A DNA stretch of 64,000 bases from Zygaena filipendulae. Its lineage: Eukaryota; Arthropoda; Insecta; Lepidoptera; Zygaenidae. Under the pieces are notes generated by a model, which was given only the letters and a program-made list of their open reading frames with translations, was not told the origin of the DNA and ran no database searches. Both the position numbers and the translations under genes were made by a program. The DNA lies in NCBI GenBank assembly GCA_907165275.2, contig OU015662.1, positions 5,525,501 through 5,589,500 on the forward strand, given 5' to 3'. Shown piece by piece: positions 45,429 through 56,811 of this stretch. Within the stretch, counting starts at the first letter, position 1. The number at the start of each line of letters is the position of its first letter.

Positions 45429-45485
45429 CTTGAACGTTCCGCTAGCCTGTAATAAAATTACCAACGCTAACGCAAACAAACTCAT
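45429..45485 (-). CDS. Signal-peptide-like exon of unknown gene
   Basis: On the minus strand ATG at 45,485 opens 19 codons, MSLFALALVILLQASGTFK, that end exactly at a good donor (AAG|GTAAAG). This is a textbook signal peptide (short n-region, hydrophobic core, small residues before the cut). The exon is phase 0. The serpin exon 2 needs phase 2, so joining to it would shift the frame. Joining to the acceptor at 42,326 gives 25 more codons and then a stop, running over the serpin start. It may be exon 1 of a separate minus-strand gene whose other exons were not found, a 5' UTR exon of the serpin with an upstream ORF, or chance. Confidence 0.35.
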
Positions 45486-45955
45486 AACGGTACATAGTCT
45501 CCGTGACTATCAAGAGACAGGTCAACGAACTACTAGTATACTTAAAAATTAGGTTTCTCTCATTCTTTGTATTATTACCGAAACTAAATCTAGCAATATA
45601 GGAATATTAACTACTGAATATTATTATCTCGCTATACTTACATATATATATTACATTTAATTGCAAAATTTTCAACATCATATAAATATCTCGGCTTGTA
45701 TCGTGGCTCTCCTTATGTACGTTTGATCGGTGTCTATGGTGTCGTCTTTATAAGTCTATCACAGATTTGTTATGAAAGTGAAATTATGTTGGACACTTCA
45801 GAAAAACCATTGTTAGTTACGTTACGCGTTACATTAAAACAAATTTTTTTGGTCGTGGTTTGAAAGAGGGCGTTGTTAAACAACACAAAAAAATCACTTG
45901 CGTGTGCACACACTAATACCTACACGCACTAGTTTTTTTTCTGCACTTGGATTTT
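45486..45955. other. AT-rich intergenic DNA
   Basis: No feature was recognised; possible promoter of the minus-strand exon just left of it. Confidence 0.3.
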
Positions 45956-45959
45956 ACTT

Positions 45960-46225
45960 ATATCTATCTACTACCTTTAAACGAGCAATTCTTGTAACTA
46001 GTGCGTATATAATCTGAATCTCGGAAACGGCTCAAACGATTTCAATGAAATTTAGTATCTATGCAAGGGGTTTCGGGGGCGATTAATTGATCTAGCTAGG
46101 TTTAATTTTTAGATAACGTCGTTTTATCCACGTTTTCAGGCAATGAAAAATGAGTGTTTGGTACTGTTTTTCAACTTAACAACAGATGGCGCTACGAACG
46201 AAGCTTGGTCACCCAGATATTATAT
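45960..46225 (+). repeat. Family B lepidopteran repeat, copy 2
   Basis: It matches 20,190-20,490 from CTATCTACTACCTTTAAACG to CACCCAGATATTATA, with small indels. Same orientation as copy 1. Confidence 0.7.
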
Positions 46226-46950
46226 CCTAAAACTCAATAGATGCAGGAACATAATCACATAATAAAAAAATTTAAACACTGACGAAAATAATTTCTGATA
46301 TAGGTACTACCTCAGAGTAATAAATATACTAGGTACGACGTAGGCCCACCTACATATTATACCTAATCCTTGTGTATTTTGCTTACGATTCTAATAAATG
46401 CATGAAAACAAGAAATATTTTTTATATGGTTGAAAATAACAGTACAGCTACACATCATTACATCTGCGTGCAAACACGAGTCGTGTTTGCATTGACCAAA
46501 GAAACAAGAATCGGTACGTGACACACTCATATTTGGTTTAAACTTGAACTACGTGTTAGCACTTCGACCTCCTGAACTCTACAATAGACCTCTTCAAGTG
46601 ACAATAACCTCTTTTATGTTTTACCTGATTTCTCTGCTGACTCATTCCACGAAATGGAAAGTTTGAATTGGCAAATAAATAAAATATAATGTTCAAAGTT
46701 TAATAACAATGAATTCCATATTGGAACTTGGACGACCCGAATTTCTATTTCTTTGTTTATGTATGTATATCTACCAACTTTGTAGGCACAGTAATGTACC
46801 TAATGTTATCGAGTAAAAACACTTTCCAGCAATTTCATTATTGAAAAAAATAAAAGTAAAGTATTCGTATAACACGCAAACAAAATATGTGCTCTAATTG
46901 AAACTTAACGTGCACATTTCCTAAAGCCTATGTCACATAATATAATATGT
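46226..46950. other. AT-rich intergenic DNA
   Basis: No feature was recognised. Confidence 0.35.
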
Positions 46951-46954
46951 ACAA

Positions 46955-47283
46955 TGGGCATGATGACAAGGTATAAGAATCAAAATTCTATTTAGTTCGC
47001 CGTGGTTAAAAAATAGTAGACATGTATGTTTTGCTTTTTCGAATTATTGAAAAAATACTTAGATAAAACGCATTAGAGTTGAGGCGGAAGGTCACGACGT
47101 TATAACTAAGTATGAAGTATATATCGAGGTACCTAGGTGTGACGTCACACGGAATTTCAATTTGATGTATCGCCATCATTTTTTTATTACTTAAAAAAAG
47201 GAAAAATACCTATCCAATATTTTTCATTAATTAAGCTACAAGACAGACTAAAAATTAGAATTTATTCATCATGCCTATTAGGG
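46955..47283 (+). mobile_element. TIR element, family C copy 2
   Basis: The ends ATGGGCATGATGACAAGGTA and TTCATCATGCCTAT are inverted. It is about 75 bases longer than copy 1, keeping 'TTGCTTTTTCGAATTATTGA', 'AACGCATTAGAGTTGAGGCG' and 'GGTCACGACGTTATAAC', which are shared with the reversed copy at 62,100-62,398. Confidence 0.75.
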
Positions 47284-47722
47284 ACAGTAAATAGCACTTG
47301 TATATTATTAAAACATTCACTGCGATATCTGACACTAAGTAAACTTTCCATTTTGCGTTACGAGTCATATACCTATTTTCCGTATAAAGAATGCCAATTT
47401 TGCAATACGACCTATTCACATTTTTTAAAATTAGAGATTTTACGGGAAATTACTTGTATCCTTTAGCGGCTGTTGTCTTCTACAGACAAAATTTATGTCG
47501 GAATCGGAATGAGTGAATGACTCTAAAGATAATATATATGTACATATTCTAGACATATGTACGTACTCTATCAGGAGATTAAAAGTGCGTAGTACCTGAC
47601 TTAGCACAATTGTAAACGGATCGTCCTTACGTCGTAGGCTGTTCGCTGCCGGATATTTTCAATCTGGTCCGGATATTGAAATATCACTCAGCCATGGGAA
47701 CACACGCTGTGTTGAACTTCCA

Positions 47723-47895
47723 GTAGGGGGAGCACGAATTTTTTCGCTCTCGTCTAGTCGATATCGAGCATTTTTTTTGTATGGAAAATGAACAGCGCCA
47801 TCTATCCAGTGTCGTTCATTTTTCATACGAAAAAACGCTTTGACATTACGACGATATCGACTAGACGAGAGCGAAAAAATTCGTGCTCCCCCTAC
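47723..47895. mobile_element. ~173-bp foldback MITE, GTAGGGGGAGC ends
   Basis: The outer arms are perfect inverted repeats of 44 bases (GTAGGGGGAGCACGAATTTT…CGTCTAGTCGATATCG and its complement). A second inverted pair (TTGTATGGAAAATGAAC / GTTCATTTTTCATACGA) lies inside. The loop holds 'GCGCCATCTATCCAGTG'. The 89-codon minus frame across it is a by-product of the symmetry. Confidence 0.85.
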
Positions 47896-48100
47896 AGGTA
47901 ACGTAACGGGGTACAAACGAAATATCACTCATCTCCCACATTTCACTTTTACTAATAGGTAGGTACATATATAAGTATATTAGACATACCTACCTACTCG
48001 TTAGTACGTAGATACTTAATTTACTCGTATACTGGTTTTTATTACATTTATTATTTATAGATTTAAATTAATTTTATTTTTATGGTATCAAAAAACTTTT

Positions 48101-49420
48101 TTCTATTCTATTCTGTTCTGTTCTGTTCTGTTCTGTTCTGTTCTGTTCTGTTCTGTTCTGTTCTGTTCTGTTCTGTTCTGTTCTGTTCTGTTCTGTTCTG
48201 TTCTGTTCTGTTCTGTTCTGTTCTGTTCTGTTCTGTTCTGTTCTGTTCTGTTCTGTTCTGTTCTGTTCTGTTCTGTTCTGTTCTGTTCTGTTCTGTTCTG
48301 TTCTGTTCTGTTCTGTTCTGTTCTGTTCTGTTCTATTCTGTTCTATTCTGTTCTATTCTGTTCTATTCTGTTCTATTCTGTTCTATTCTGTTCTATTCTG
48401 TTCTATTCTGTTCTATTCTGTTCTATTCTATTCTATTCTATTCTATTCTATTCTATTCTATTCTATTCTATTCTATTCTATTCTATTCTATTCTATTCTA
48501 TTCTATTCTATTCTATTCTATTCTATTCTATTCTATTCTATTCTATTCTATTCTATTCTATTCTATTCTATTCTATTCTATTCTATTCTATTCTATTCTA
48601 TTCTATTCTATTCTATTCTATTCTATTCTATTCTATTCTATTCTATTCTATTCTATTCTATTCTATTCTATTCTATTCTATTCTATTCTATTCTATTCTA
48701 TTCTATTCTATTCTATTCTATTCTATTCTATTCTATTCTATTCTATTCTATTCTATTCTATTCTATTCTATTCTATTCTATTCTATTCTATTCTATTCTA
48801 TTCTATTCTATTCTATTCTATTCTATTCTATTCTATTCTATTCTATTCTATTCTATTCTATTCTATTCTATTCTATTCTATTCTATTCTATTCTATTCTA
48901 TTCTATTCTATTCTATTCTATTCTATTCTATTCTATTCTATTCTATTCTATTCTATTCTATTCTATTCTATTCTATTCTATTCTATTCTATTCTATTCTA
49001 TTCTATTCTATTCTATTCTATTCTATTCTATTCTATTCTATTCTATTCTATTCTATTCTATTCTATTCTATTCTATTCTATTCTATTCTATTCTATTCTA
49101 TTCTATTCTATTCTATTCTATTCTATTCTATTCTATTCTATTCTATTCTATTCTATTCTATTCTATTCTATTCTATTCTATTCTATTCTATTCTATTCTA
49201 TTCTATTCTATTCTATTCTATTCTATTCTATTCTATTCTATTCTATTCTATTCTATTCTATTCTATTCTATTCTATTCTATTCTATTCTATTCTATTCTA
49301 TTCTATTCTATTCTATTCTATTCTATTCTATTCTATTCTATTCTATTCTATTCTATTCTATTCTATTCTATTCTATTCTATTCTATTCTATTCTATTCTA
49401 TTCTATTCTATTCTATTCTA
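48101..49420. repeat. 1.3-kb pentanucleotide microsatellite in three blocks
   Basis: After two TTCTA units, TTCTG repeats 44 times (48,111-48,330). Then TTCTATTCTG repeats 9 times (48,331-48,420), then TTCTA repeats 200 times (48,421-49,420), with no interruption inside a block. Because 5 and 3 share no factor the array has no stops in one frame and yields a spurious 447-codon frame of YSILF-type repeats. It is not a gene. Flanking DNA is unique on the left and a TIR element begins 13 bases to the right. Confidence 0.95.
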
Positions 49421-49432
49421 TATAAACCTACC

Positions 49433-50133
49433 TATAGGGAAGCCCGGGCAAGACGGATATGTTAAGTATGAGTGCGAAAAAAAACACACATTATCAACCA
49501 ATAAAGTTCTTTGGACTTTTTATTTGCACTTTCATTCTTAGAATTTAAAAAATAAAATAAAAAAAGGACAAAAACAAATCTATTCTGCTTAAATTTGGCC
49601 CCCAAAAAGTTATTACAACTATACGTTTTGCCCGGGGGGTAGTGTAAGACGGATAGCACCTAGTTTTAGGAGTGTCTACAGTAGCAATTGGTCCAAATTG
49701 AAATAGTGATAAGCTCTCAGTATCTGGAGGAGTGGGATCTTCTAAAATACCTGCTGTTAAAACTTTTCTTGGCACCAGTGTAAGACGAGAGTCTGCAGGA
49801 ATAAATAAAAAATTTACAATGCGAATTAAACCTTATTAACCGTGGAATAGATGAAAGTAAACTATTCCTTAGATCCGTTACACATAATAAAATTAATAAC
49901 AATTTATTATGTCTTTCCGAAAATCGTAACAAATCAGGCAAAAACCTTTATTTTTTATCTCTGCAAAAATAACGCCTGCAATATTTTTTTCAAAACGACA
50001 TGGAGACGCTAAGTACAGCTGACTATAGTTACTTGTGACTTGTGAGCATAGCAACACCATCTGTTATATTGTTGAAGACAAAATGCATATCCATCTTACC
50101 CGGGTTATGCCTCTTGCCCGGGTTTCCCCTATA
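49433..50133. mobile_element. ~700-bp DNA element with CCCGGG-bearing TIRs and TATA target duplication
   Basis: TATA at 49,433-49,436 is followed by GGGAAGCCCGGGCAAGACGG. The right end reads CTTGCCCGGGTTTCCCC followed by TATA at 50,130-50,133, so the ends are inverted and bounded by a 4-bp (or 2-bp TA) duplication. The CCGGG(C/T)AAGA box recurs just inside the right end (50,096-50,106) and at 49,628. Three overlapping minus-strand frames of 65-76 codons (49,462-49,941) may be transposase scraps, but none shows a known motif. Confidence 0.6.
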
Positions 50134-51450
50134 TGGATATGTAACAATTGTCTAGTTAAAGTGGTTCCATTCTTTTGTTGTTCGTTGTTGTCATTTTTAT
50201 TTTTTATTTTCACGAACTTATACTCTTAGGTTAGTCCTTAACTGCGGATTTAAACTTTGGCCCTTGTTCTTTTTAATTTTGCATAGGTTTACGACTGTGG
50301 TCAAATTAAACTTTTTATAATACTAGCAAATTTACGTGGTTTTTTTATCTCCAGTTTAGTGTTAATCTAACAACTAAGGAACTGTTATTAATTTCGTAAT
50401 TTATATATGTAAATATAGCAAGTCATATTTACCGTTTCAAAATACTAATAAAATTCTCTTGAAACAAAGTTGTACTAATGCTTTATGCTTAATAAACAAA
50501 GCCCGTTTCATACTACATGCATGTTGGTTTTATGAACTAAAACATTAATTTGGTGCTTAGAAAATATATACCTACTTTTTACCTTTACCTTGACACGATG
50601 GTAAAGTTTGAATTACGATTACATTGTAAGAGAAGAAAGCCTATTTCAACACCATTTATCGTGTGGCGAATAATACTAACTGATGAATAATAATATTTTT
50701 TTTATTATTGCAAAGTAATGCAAACTTTTTTGAATCGTTAGTCCATTCTTCGTTTCATCTTGCTTAAATGTCCATCTGAACTTTCAGCGGCTCTATTTTA
50801 AACAATAATAACTTTACACGCAAGAATAATAATATATTTTTTCAATAAATAAGCAATAAAGATATATAAAAATATTTCGTGTATCTCGAAAACGGCTCTA
50901 CGATTTGTATCTTTTTGTATTAAGATATTTGTTTGTTTTGCTTTTTTTATCTTTCCTAAAATAACGCGATTTTACACATTTCGTAAATTTTTGAGGTACT
51001 TGCATTGTTGCCATTGGATGTTAGCATCTTATCTTATTTTATCTTAGTTAATGGGGTAGGCCGATAAAGCCTCGGTACTTCGACCCTTTGGGATCTTTTG
51101 TACCATATCCATCCTGTGATCCTTCCTCTAATACCTGAAGACCTTGGCGGCGTAGGCTAGTGTGCAGTGGAGGAGCAGGAACCTTAGATCCTCAGGTTCT
51201 GGGTAAGCCGTCCCCAGAAGGCCCACGTTTACGAGCCAAAGCAAACTTTACTTTGAGGTAGCATACTGGTACCTCAAAATTCTACGAGATAGCTTTAGAA
51301 AACAATTTAGTAAAAAATTGTATTGTTTAAAAGAAAAACATTTGAAAGTACTTAAAATATTTTTACGAATAGATTTTCGGATAGACAAAAACCCCTATTT
51401 TATATTAAAAAAGGTCACCGTCGCCTTGTTATTGTTAACATAATATGAGT
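50134..51450. other. Intergenic DNA
   Basis: A GC-richer stretch at 51,050-51,245 ('GACCTTGGCGGCGTAGGCTA', 'TCAGGTTCTGGGTAAGCCGT') looks unlike its flanks and may be retroelement-derived, but it was not identified. Confidence 0.35.
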
Positions 51451-51454
51451 GACT

Positions 51455-51620
51455 ATAGCTGTGTCCTGCGGTTTCCGCGTGAGTTTTTGAATTCCCGTAG
51501 AAATTCCGAAACTCCGAAAAATTTAGCCGAAACTGCCGTCTAAACCGATTCAACTGTTTCGGAGATTAGCCGGACAAAACAGACACACAGATAGACAAAC
51601 AAAAATTTTGAGAATTATTT
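51455..51620 (-). mobile_element. Lep1-like Helitron copy, diverged
   Basis: 'AGCTGTGTCCTGCGGTTTCC', 'GAATTCCCGTAGAAATTCC', 'CCGATTCAACTGTTTCGGAG' and 'CAGACACACAGATAGAC' follow the reverse order of the family. Confidence 0.55.
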
Positions 51621-53760
51621 TTTGTTAGGGATAACTAATACCTACTAGATAAACTTTCACAAGCATTTAGTAAAAATCTGTTATTTTTACATTACAAACT
51701 GGCACTTCAATTTTATTTATATGTAGGTAGGTGCCAGGTACTTCATGGGTATGTATAAATAAGTAATACAAATATAAATCAGAAATAAAACAAATACGAA
51801 GTAATACAAATATAAATATAAATCAGATATATACAAAAATCAGTGATAGGTAATTATATTTAATATTATTATTATTATTTAACAACACCAAAGAGTTCGT
51901 GGTTGTAATAAGTAGCCGATCGTGTTCAGCATTTTATTCAAATTTCCTTCTGAATTAAACGTAAGGAAGTGAAATCGGGTTAAACGTGTAGCCTACAAAC
52001 TGATTGGTGAAAGAGAGGATGTCGCCAAGCAAACGCTTCCAGCAACATAAAACGTTTGTACTGTTTTATTTTAGAAACGTTTAAACGGTTCAGAAAAAAC
52101 TAAATTCTTTGGATGTTGGCAGCATTTACTGCAAAGCGACTACTGTTCGACCGAGGCACTTGTGTAATTTTTCACATTTTCCAAATCCAATGTTGGCAAC
52201 AATGACGTTTCAAATCTACTATTAGTCGTCTGCCTCTCTATCAGAGATTTTTTTGTTGTTTCACAAATTAATACTTGGAAATACCGTAAACGGCACCGTT
52301 GCTTACTTTATCCGCGGGTAACTTGGCCGGGCGACGCCTCAATCGCCGCCTTCCTCGTAACATGGTGTAATGTAACGGAAAATTGCCTCCCATCACCTCA
52401 TATTTCCATCGACACCACAGTAAGCGGCAATATGCAAAATATTATGCAGATTTTTATGTTATTGTCAGTTTATATATTACCTATGAAAAGCCTGCTCATG
52501 AGATATTATAATAGGTATATAAGTAGTTTTTAAGTGTTCGCTGAGGTCAAAGTTATACGCCTTTGAAAATCTTGAACAAAGCGTTCCAACGTATCATATT
52601 TAAAGAGAAATAGCGCCTTAAAAGACTTTCTTAACGATAACCTATCCGAATATTTTTTTATAATCTTCAAAGTACAATATTTTCTAGCGCCATTCAGCAT
52701 AATTTATGCTTTTAAAAGGGATACAGAGTTCATGGTGAACAGAGTTATGACGGGTAGCGAAACATCAATCTCCATTATATCAAACACCATTTTCATTTTA
52801 TTCTCTTCGCTCTATAAATCTCAGAAAATTGCATCTAAATAAATATATTGGTAAACTAACAAACCAGGTCAAAATAGTTATCCAAATTAATATACTGTAC
52901 AAATGATGAGGCGTGGGTATCTTATTTGCCAATAAGTGATCACTCTACTACAGTAATATGATATTTTTGTAGAATTAAAATTTGCTTAATTTATTGAACT
53001 ACAGATTTTTTAAACTGCCAAAAGTAAAATTCGATCCTGTTTTCAACATTACTAAATCAATGTTTTCGCATGTTAAGTCTCCTATAAAATTAATACCTTA
53101 CATATTATAAACGTGGCCAACTGACTTCCGGGCCTTCCGGGCCATTCGCTCGCTGGTAAGCGCTTCAGATAAATTCCTGCACTATCGAGCGCGCCGTTTA
53201 TCGATACGTCCTATATATTCAACGCTAAACCCTTTGTTTATAAATATTATATTACAAGTTTATGCCACATATTTGACAGTCATTTCTAAATAAATTTTTC
53301 AAATAAATATTTTATACAGATATACATAAGGTAAATCGTATTATAAAATAAACAAATTTTGTTATTTAATAAATGTATTAGTGCCTACAGTGACCCAATG
53401 AAAAAAAGCAACTTCAAATTTTTGGTTAGGTATGTACGTTTTTTTTTTCAGTGCAAGGCTTTTGACTGTAAAGCTCAAAAATAGAGGATAAGGTGTCCGT
53501 AAGGTTAATAAAATATTAAATCACGTAATAAAACGAGGAAGATACATTTATCATAAATATAATTTCTAACTATTTCGGAGACGGTATTTTGCTATCTTAA
53601 GTAGGTATCAGAAAATCTGCTTAAGAATTCGATAACAGGCTTCGAGAGGTTTTCGTGACACGCTTACAGATAAAACTAAAATAAAATACTTAAGCATAAA
53701 CTAACCTTTAAGCTTTAAGGCTGTGTAATTATCTAAATTAATTGTTGTTTTAGTAAACTA
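51621..53760. other. Intergenic DNA
   Basis: A direct repeat of 'ACAAATATAAATCAGA'-type units lies at 51,765-51,830. There is an unidentified GC-richer piece at 52,300-52,400. No gene was recognised. Confidence 0.35.
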
Positions 53761-53763
53761 AAT

Positions 53764-53836
53764 AAACATCGCGTTCAAGTCCCGCGTAATTTTACATAAT
53801 ATAATGTGCTCAAAACGCGAAAATCTTAAAAATTTT
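53764..53836 (-). mobile_element. Solo terminal piece of the Penelope-like element
   Basis: Its complement (TTTTCGCGTTTTGAGCACAT … ACTTGAACGCGATGTTTATT) is almost base-for-base the same as 62,401-62,470 next to the Penelope-like element, differing by one A and the last bases. The rest of the element is absent here. Confidence 0.75.
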
Positions 53837-55910
53837 AATAATAATAATATCTAATACCTACTATGTATGTATGGATAGTTATTAATTATACATTTTATAT
53901 AGGTACCTAAATATACAAAACGGAATTTTAGAACACATTGACAAGTAAAAAAGTAGAGGTGCAGAGGTTGCTTTTTTTTCAACGAGACATTATGTATTAT
54001 TTTGAACAAAATCGTAATTAGCATGCAGCTATACTTTCAACTTTGATATGAAACCTCCACTACTACACTCACATCATTCTAAGACGTCAAAAAAGACGTA
54101 CGAAACGCATAATTTGTAATAAAAAAATCACATTAAATATTTTTTTCATAGGATCAAAAAAGCGTACAAAAATTATTGATTGGCTAGCAACAAAACCACT
54201 ATATAGACTCTATGATAATAAATATTTTTATTGGGCGTCGCGTCCTTCTTTATACCTTTGATAGTCGTACGAACTGCATGAAAAGTTTTAATGTGTATAG
54301 GTACGTAGGTATCTATAAATAAACGTGTACGAGTAAACTAAACAATAAACATGTATGCTGGAGCAACCCAAACGTTAAAATTTAGAGGGTAAATCTACGC
54401 GGCAATGCTGTAGATTCTCCTACAAAATATTTATGCGATTTGTTCAGTTGCCCAGAAGAGCAGGTAAACTGAATCACGGAAACCGTAAACGGTTTTTCAC
54501 GTAACGCCATCGCTGATTGAAATCGATAAAATCGTCTACACGTATATAATCCTCGGGCACGATTTAATATCACAGACCACAGTGTGGTCATACAGTATTG
54601 TGATTTAGGGTACGTCTTAAGGTATATTTATATCACATCGTAAATTAAATTACAATCTTTACATAATACAAGTATTTAGTCATATTCTATCCTACCTGTT
54701 ATCACGTAGACGCAATATTATGTCTATATGTTACATCTATTACTGCCAAACATTGTCTCTAGTCAAAACTCATCAAGGTAAATTCAAGGTTTTGCAAAAG
54801 AGAGCAACATAATACCTATTATAGTGAATTATAAAGTTATAATTACAGAAATCTGGTTCTTCCTAAGTTCTGTGATTATAACTTTGTTTGTAAATGGCAT
54901 TAAGAAGTTTAGATGGTGCTGGTTATGTTTACTCTGTGAGGAGTCAAAAAAAGATATAATAGGCACTTTGTACCTAAAAGCAAGAGCGTATGCGGTATGT
55001 TGCATACACAGAGCAAATAATTTAACTAGATAGGACATGTAGGCAGGGCAGGCGCGCCACCGTTGCAACTCCTTTTGCTGACATTCCAAGTATATTTACC
55101 ACATTATTCCCAAAACTGTGAATTTTGAAAATGGTGACTAAGTAAAAAATTACCCATAAAGCGTTTAATACATTTCTTTACGTTAATGAATGTTTTAGTG
55201 CGTGATGAAATTTTTGTGTGCGAAAATCAACCGGCGAGATAGGTTTTCACCTGTTTTCATACTAAACTAAGTTGATGTCCCTTCTATCTATTATTATCTG
55301 TTCTGTGGTTGCATAGGTGCACTCGCTGACCGACTTGCAAAGGACATGCAGAAGCGCCCAATTCAATTCTCCCAAGACATGTCAGCTAGATACTAATTCG
55401 CTCTTGATATCCTCATTCTTTATTGCCTGCCATTTTGTATTAAACAACAAGCTGTTATCCGCGGTTTCACCAGCGTTAATCTCGGAGTTTCCACGAGAAT
55501 TCCGAGATCAAAGTAGCTGTTGCAACAAAATTTATTTTAGGTTAATTTATTTAGGTGTAATGCCGACGCCAGAAGATGGGTAAAGGTGGATGCTCGGTGT
55601 TCGCACAACGGAAATTTTTGACTCTGTTGTGGTTCCTGTTCAAACCTAAGTTAGTACGGCGAGAAAACAGCGGAATTTTCTGTCCTCAGCAATATGCAAA
55701 GTGCTCTGTGTAAGACGACGAATTATACAATTTGCCTACGACTGACGACAAGTCTTTTATACAAATATGGTATAATTTCTACCGCTCACACAAACTATTA
55801 AGTTTTCCTAATACCGATAGTACTAATATAAAATCAAAGATTATTTTTAAATTCATTAATAATTAGGTACTATTGACACAGTTGTTTTATTAGAATTAGT
55901 TTTACTTCTT
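53837..55910. other. Intergenic DNA
   Basis: A GC-richer piece at 54,390-54,590 with a 69-codon minus frame was not identified. 54,833-54,885 can form an 18-bp hairpin (AAAGTTATAATTACAGAA / TTCTGTGATTATAACTTT). A Lep1 fragment in reverse lies at 55,455-55,515 ('CGCGGTTTCACCAGCGTTAA'). Confidence 0.4.
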
Positions 55911-55916
55911 AAATCA

Positions 55917-56175
55917 ATAATAATAATAATAATCCACTTCACAGCACACAGATATACTTGATCCCATATACCAAGCTGTAAGCTTGTGTCGTGGAAATCA
56001 AGCAACATACATATTATTACATATATATTATATTATAGATATATATATACACACCCAGACTGGAAAATGGAATCCTGTGTCCATCACACAAAGTCCACCC
56101 CCACCGGGAATCGAACCCAGAACCTCTTGATTAGCGGTAAGGCATGGTGACCTGCTGCGCTAATTGGGTCGTCAA
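55917..56175 (-). mobile_element. Full-length tRNA-derived SINE, copy 3
   Basis: On the complement it runs from TGACGACCCAATTAGCGCAG (A-box region) and GGTTCTGGGTTCGATTCCCG (B box), through the 'CCATTTTCCAGTCTGGGTGT' body, an AT-repeat, and 'GATTTCCACGACACAAGC', to a tail of (ATT)n at 55,917-55,935. About 260 bases. It is the reference copy for the two partial ones at 9,850 and 27,700. Confidence 0.8.
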
Positions 56176-56605
56176 ATCAATCATCAATCACCATCTTTTA
56201 AAAAATGGTCACGATAGAGTGAAAATCGAGAGATAATATAATAGCAAGTATTTAGCGGCTTTGAATCGAATACGCGTCTTAAAAGCAGATTTAGACACAT
56301 TTCGTGTCGGTTTTCGATTGCCTCCTCACTACTGACAATATAAATCCTGGTTTCAAGCGATTTGACACGCTATTGAGACTCCTCGATTTCTTTTATGGGT
56401 ATCCACTATCGCGACGTGAAGTGGCTTTCCATCAACTTTATAAGCATTTCCGTCATTTTTGGTTCGACGAGACTTTTCTTCTTTTGAAAATTCTCACTAT
56501 AATTAGGTAGGTATCATTTAAACGCAAAAGATAAAGAAGTGAAATTCCTTTGGGCACAGTGAATAATAAACTGTTACCCACGCGTTACACGTATAATTCT
56601 TACTA
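56176..56605. other. Intergenic DNA
   Basis: A 68-codon frame at 56,304-56,510 (+) has no known motif and is not called. Confidence 0.35.
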
Positions 56606-56606
56606 T

Positions 56607-56811
56607 ATAATATAGCTAATATTAAGTGTATGAACGTGAGTTTGTTTTTGTTTATTACGCATTCACGCCTTAACAACCCCGCCCGTTCATCATGAAATTT
56701 TGCATACACGTTTTCAGCGGTACAGAAAAGGAAATAGGGTACTTTTTATCCCGGAATTTCCGCAGGAACTCCTAAATCAGTGCGGGTGAAACTACGGAAA
56801 ACATCTAGTTT
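56607..56811 (+). mobile_element. Lep1-like Helitron, near full length
   Basis: GCTAATATTAAGTGTATGAA at the start, 'ATTACGCATTCACGCCTTAA', 'GAAATAGGGTACTTTTTATC', and the end 'GTGAAACTACGGAAAACATC' followed by TAGTT, the family's terminal CTAGT. Confidence 0.7.

Noticed and set aside
48101..49420. CRISPR-like regular array
   Set aside because: It is a 5-base tandem with no spacers, in a eukaryotic genome.
48082..49425. 447-codon open frame of YSILF repeats
   Set aside because: It is only the translation of the pentanucleotide array.
49545..49941. Overlapping 74- and 76-codon frames as transposase
   Set aside because: No catalytic motif could be seen and the frames overlap each other; kept only as possible scraps of the TIR element.
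53764..53836. Hammerhead ribozyme in the Penelope terminus
   Set aside because: The expected CTGATGA core was not seen by eye; only CGCG pairing and a GAAA are present. Left for a covariance search.
54382..54591. 69-codon minus-strand frame
   Set aside because: No recognised motif, no splice context; possibly a fragment of an unknown element.
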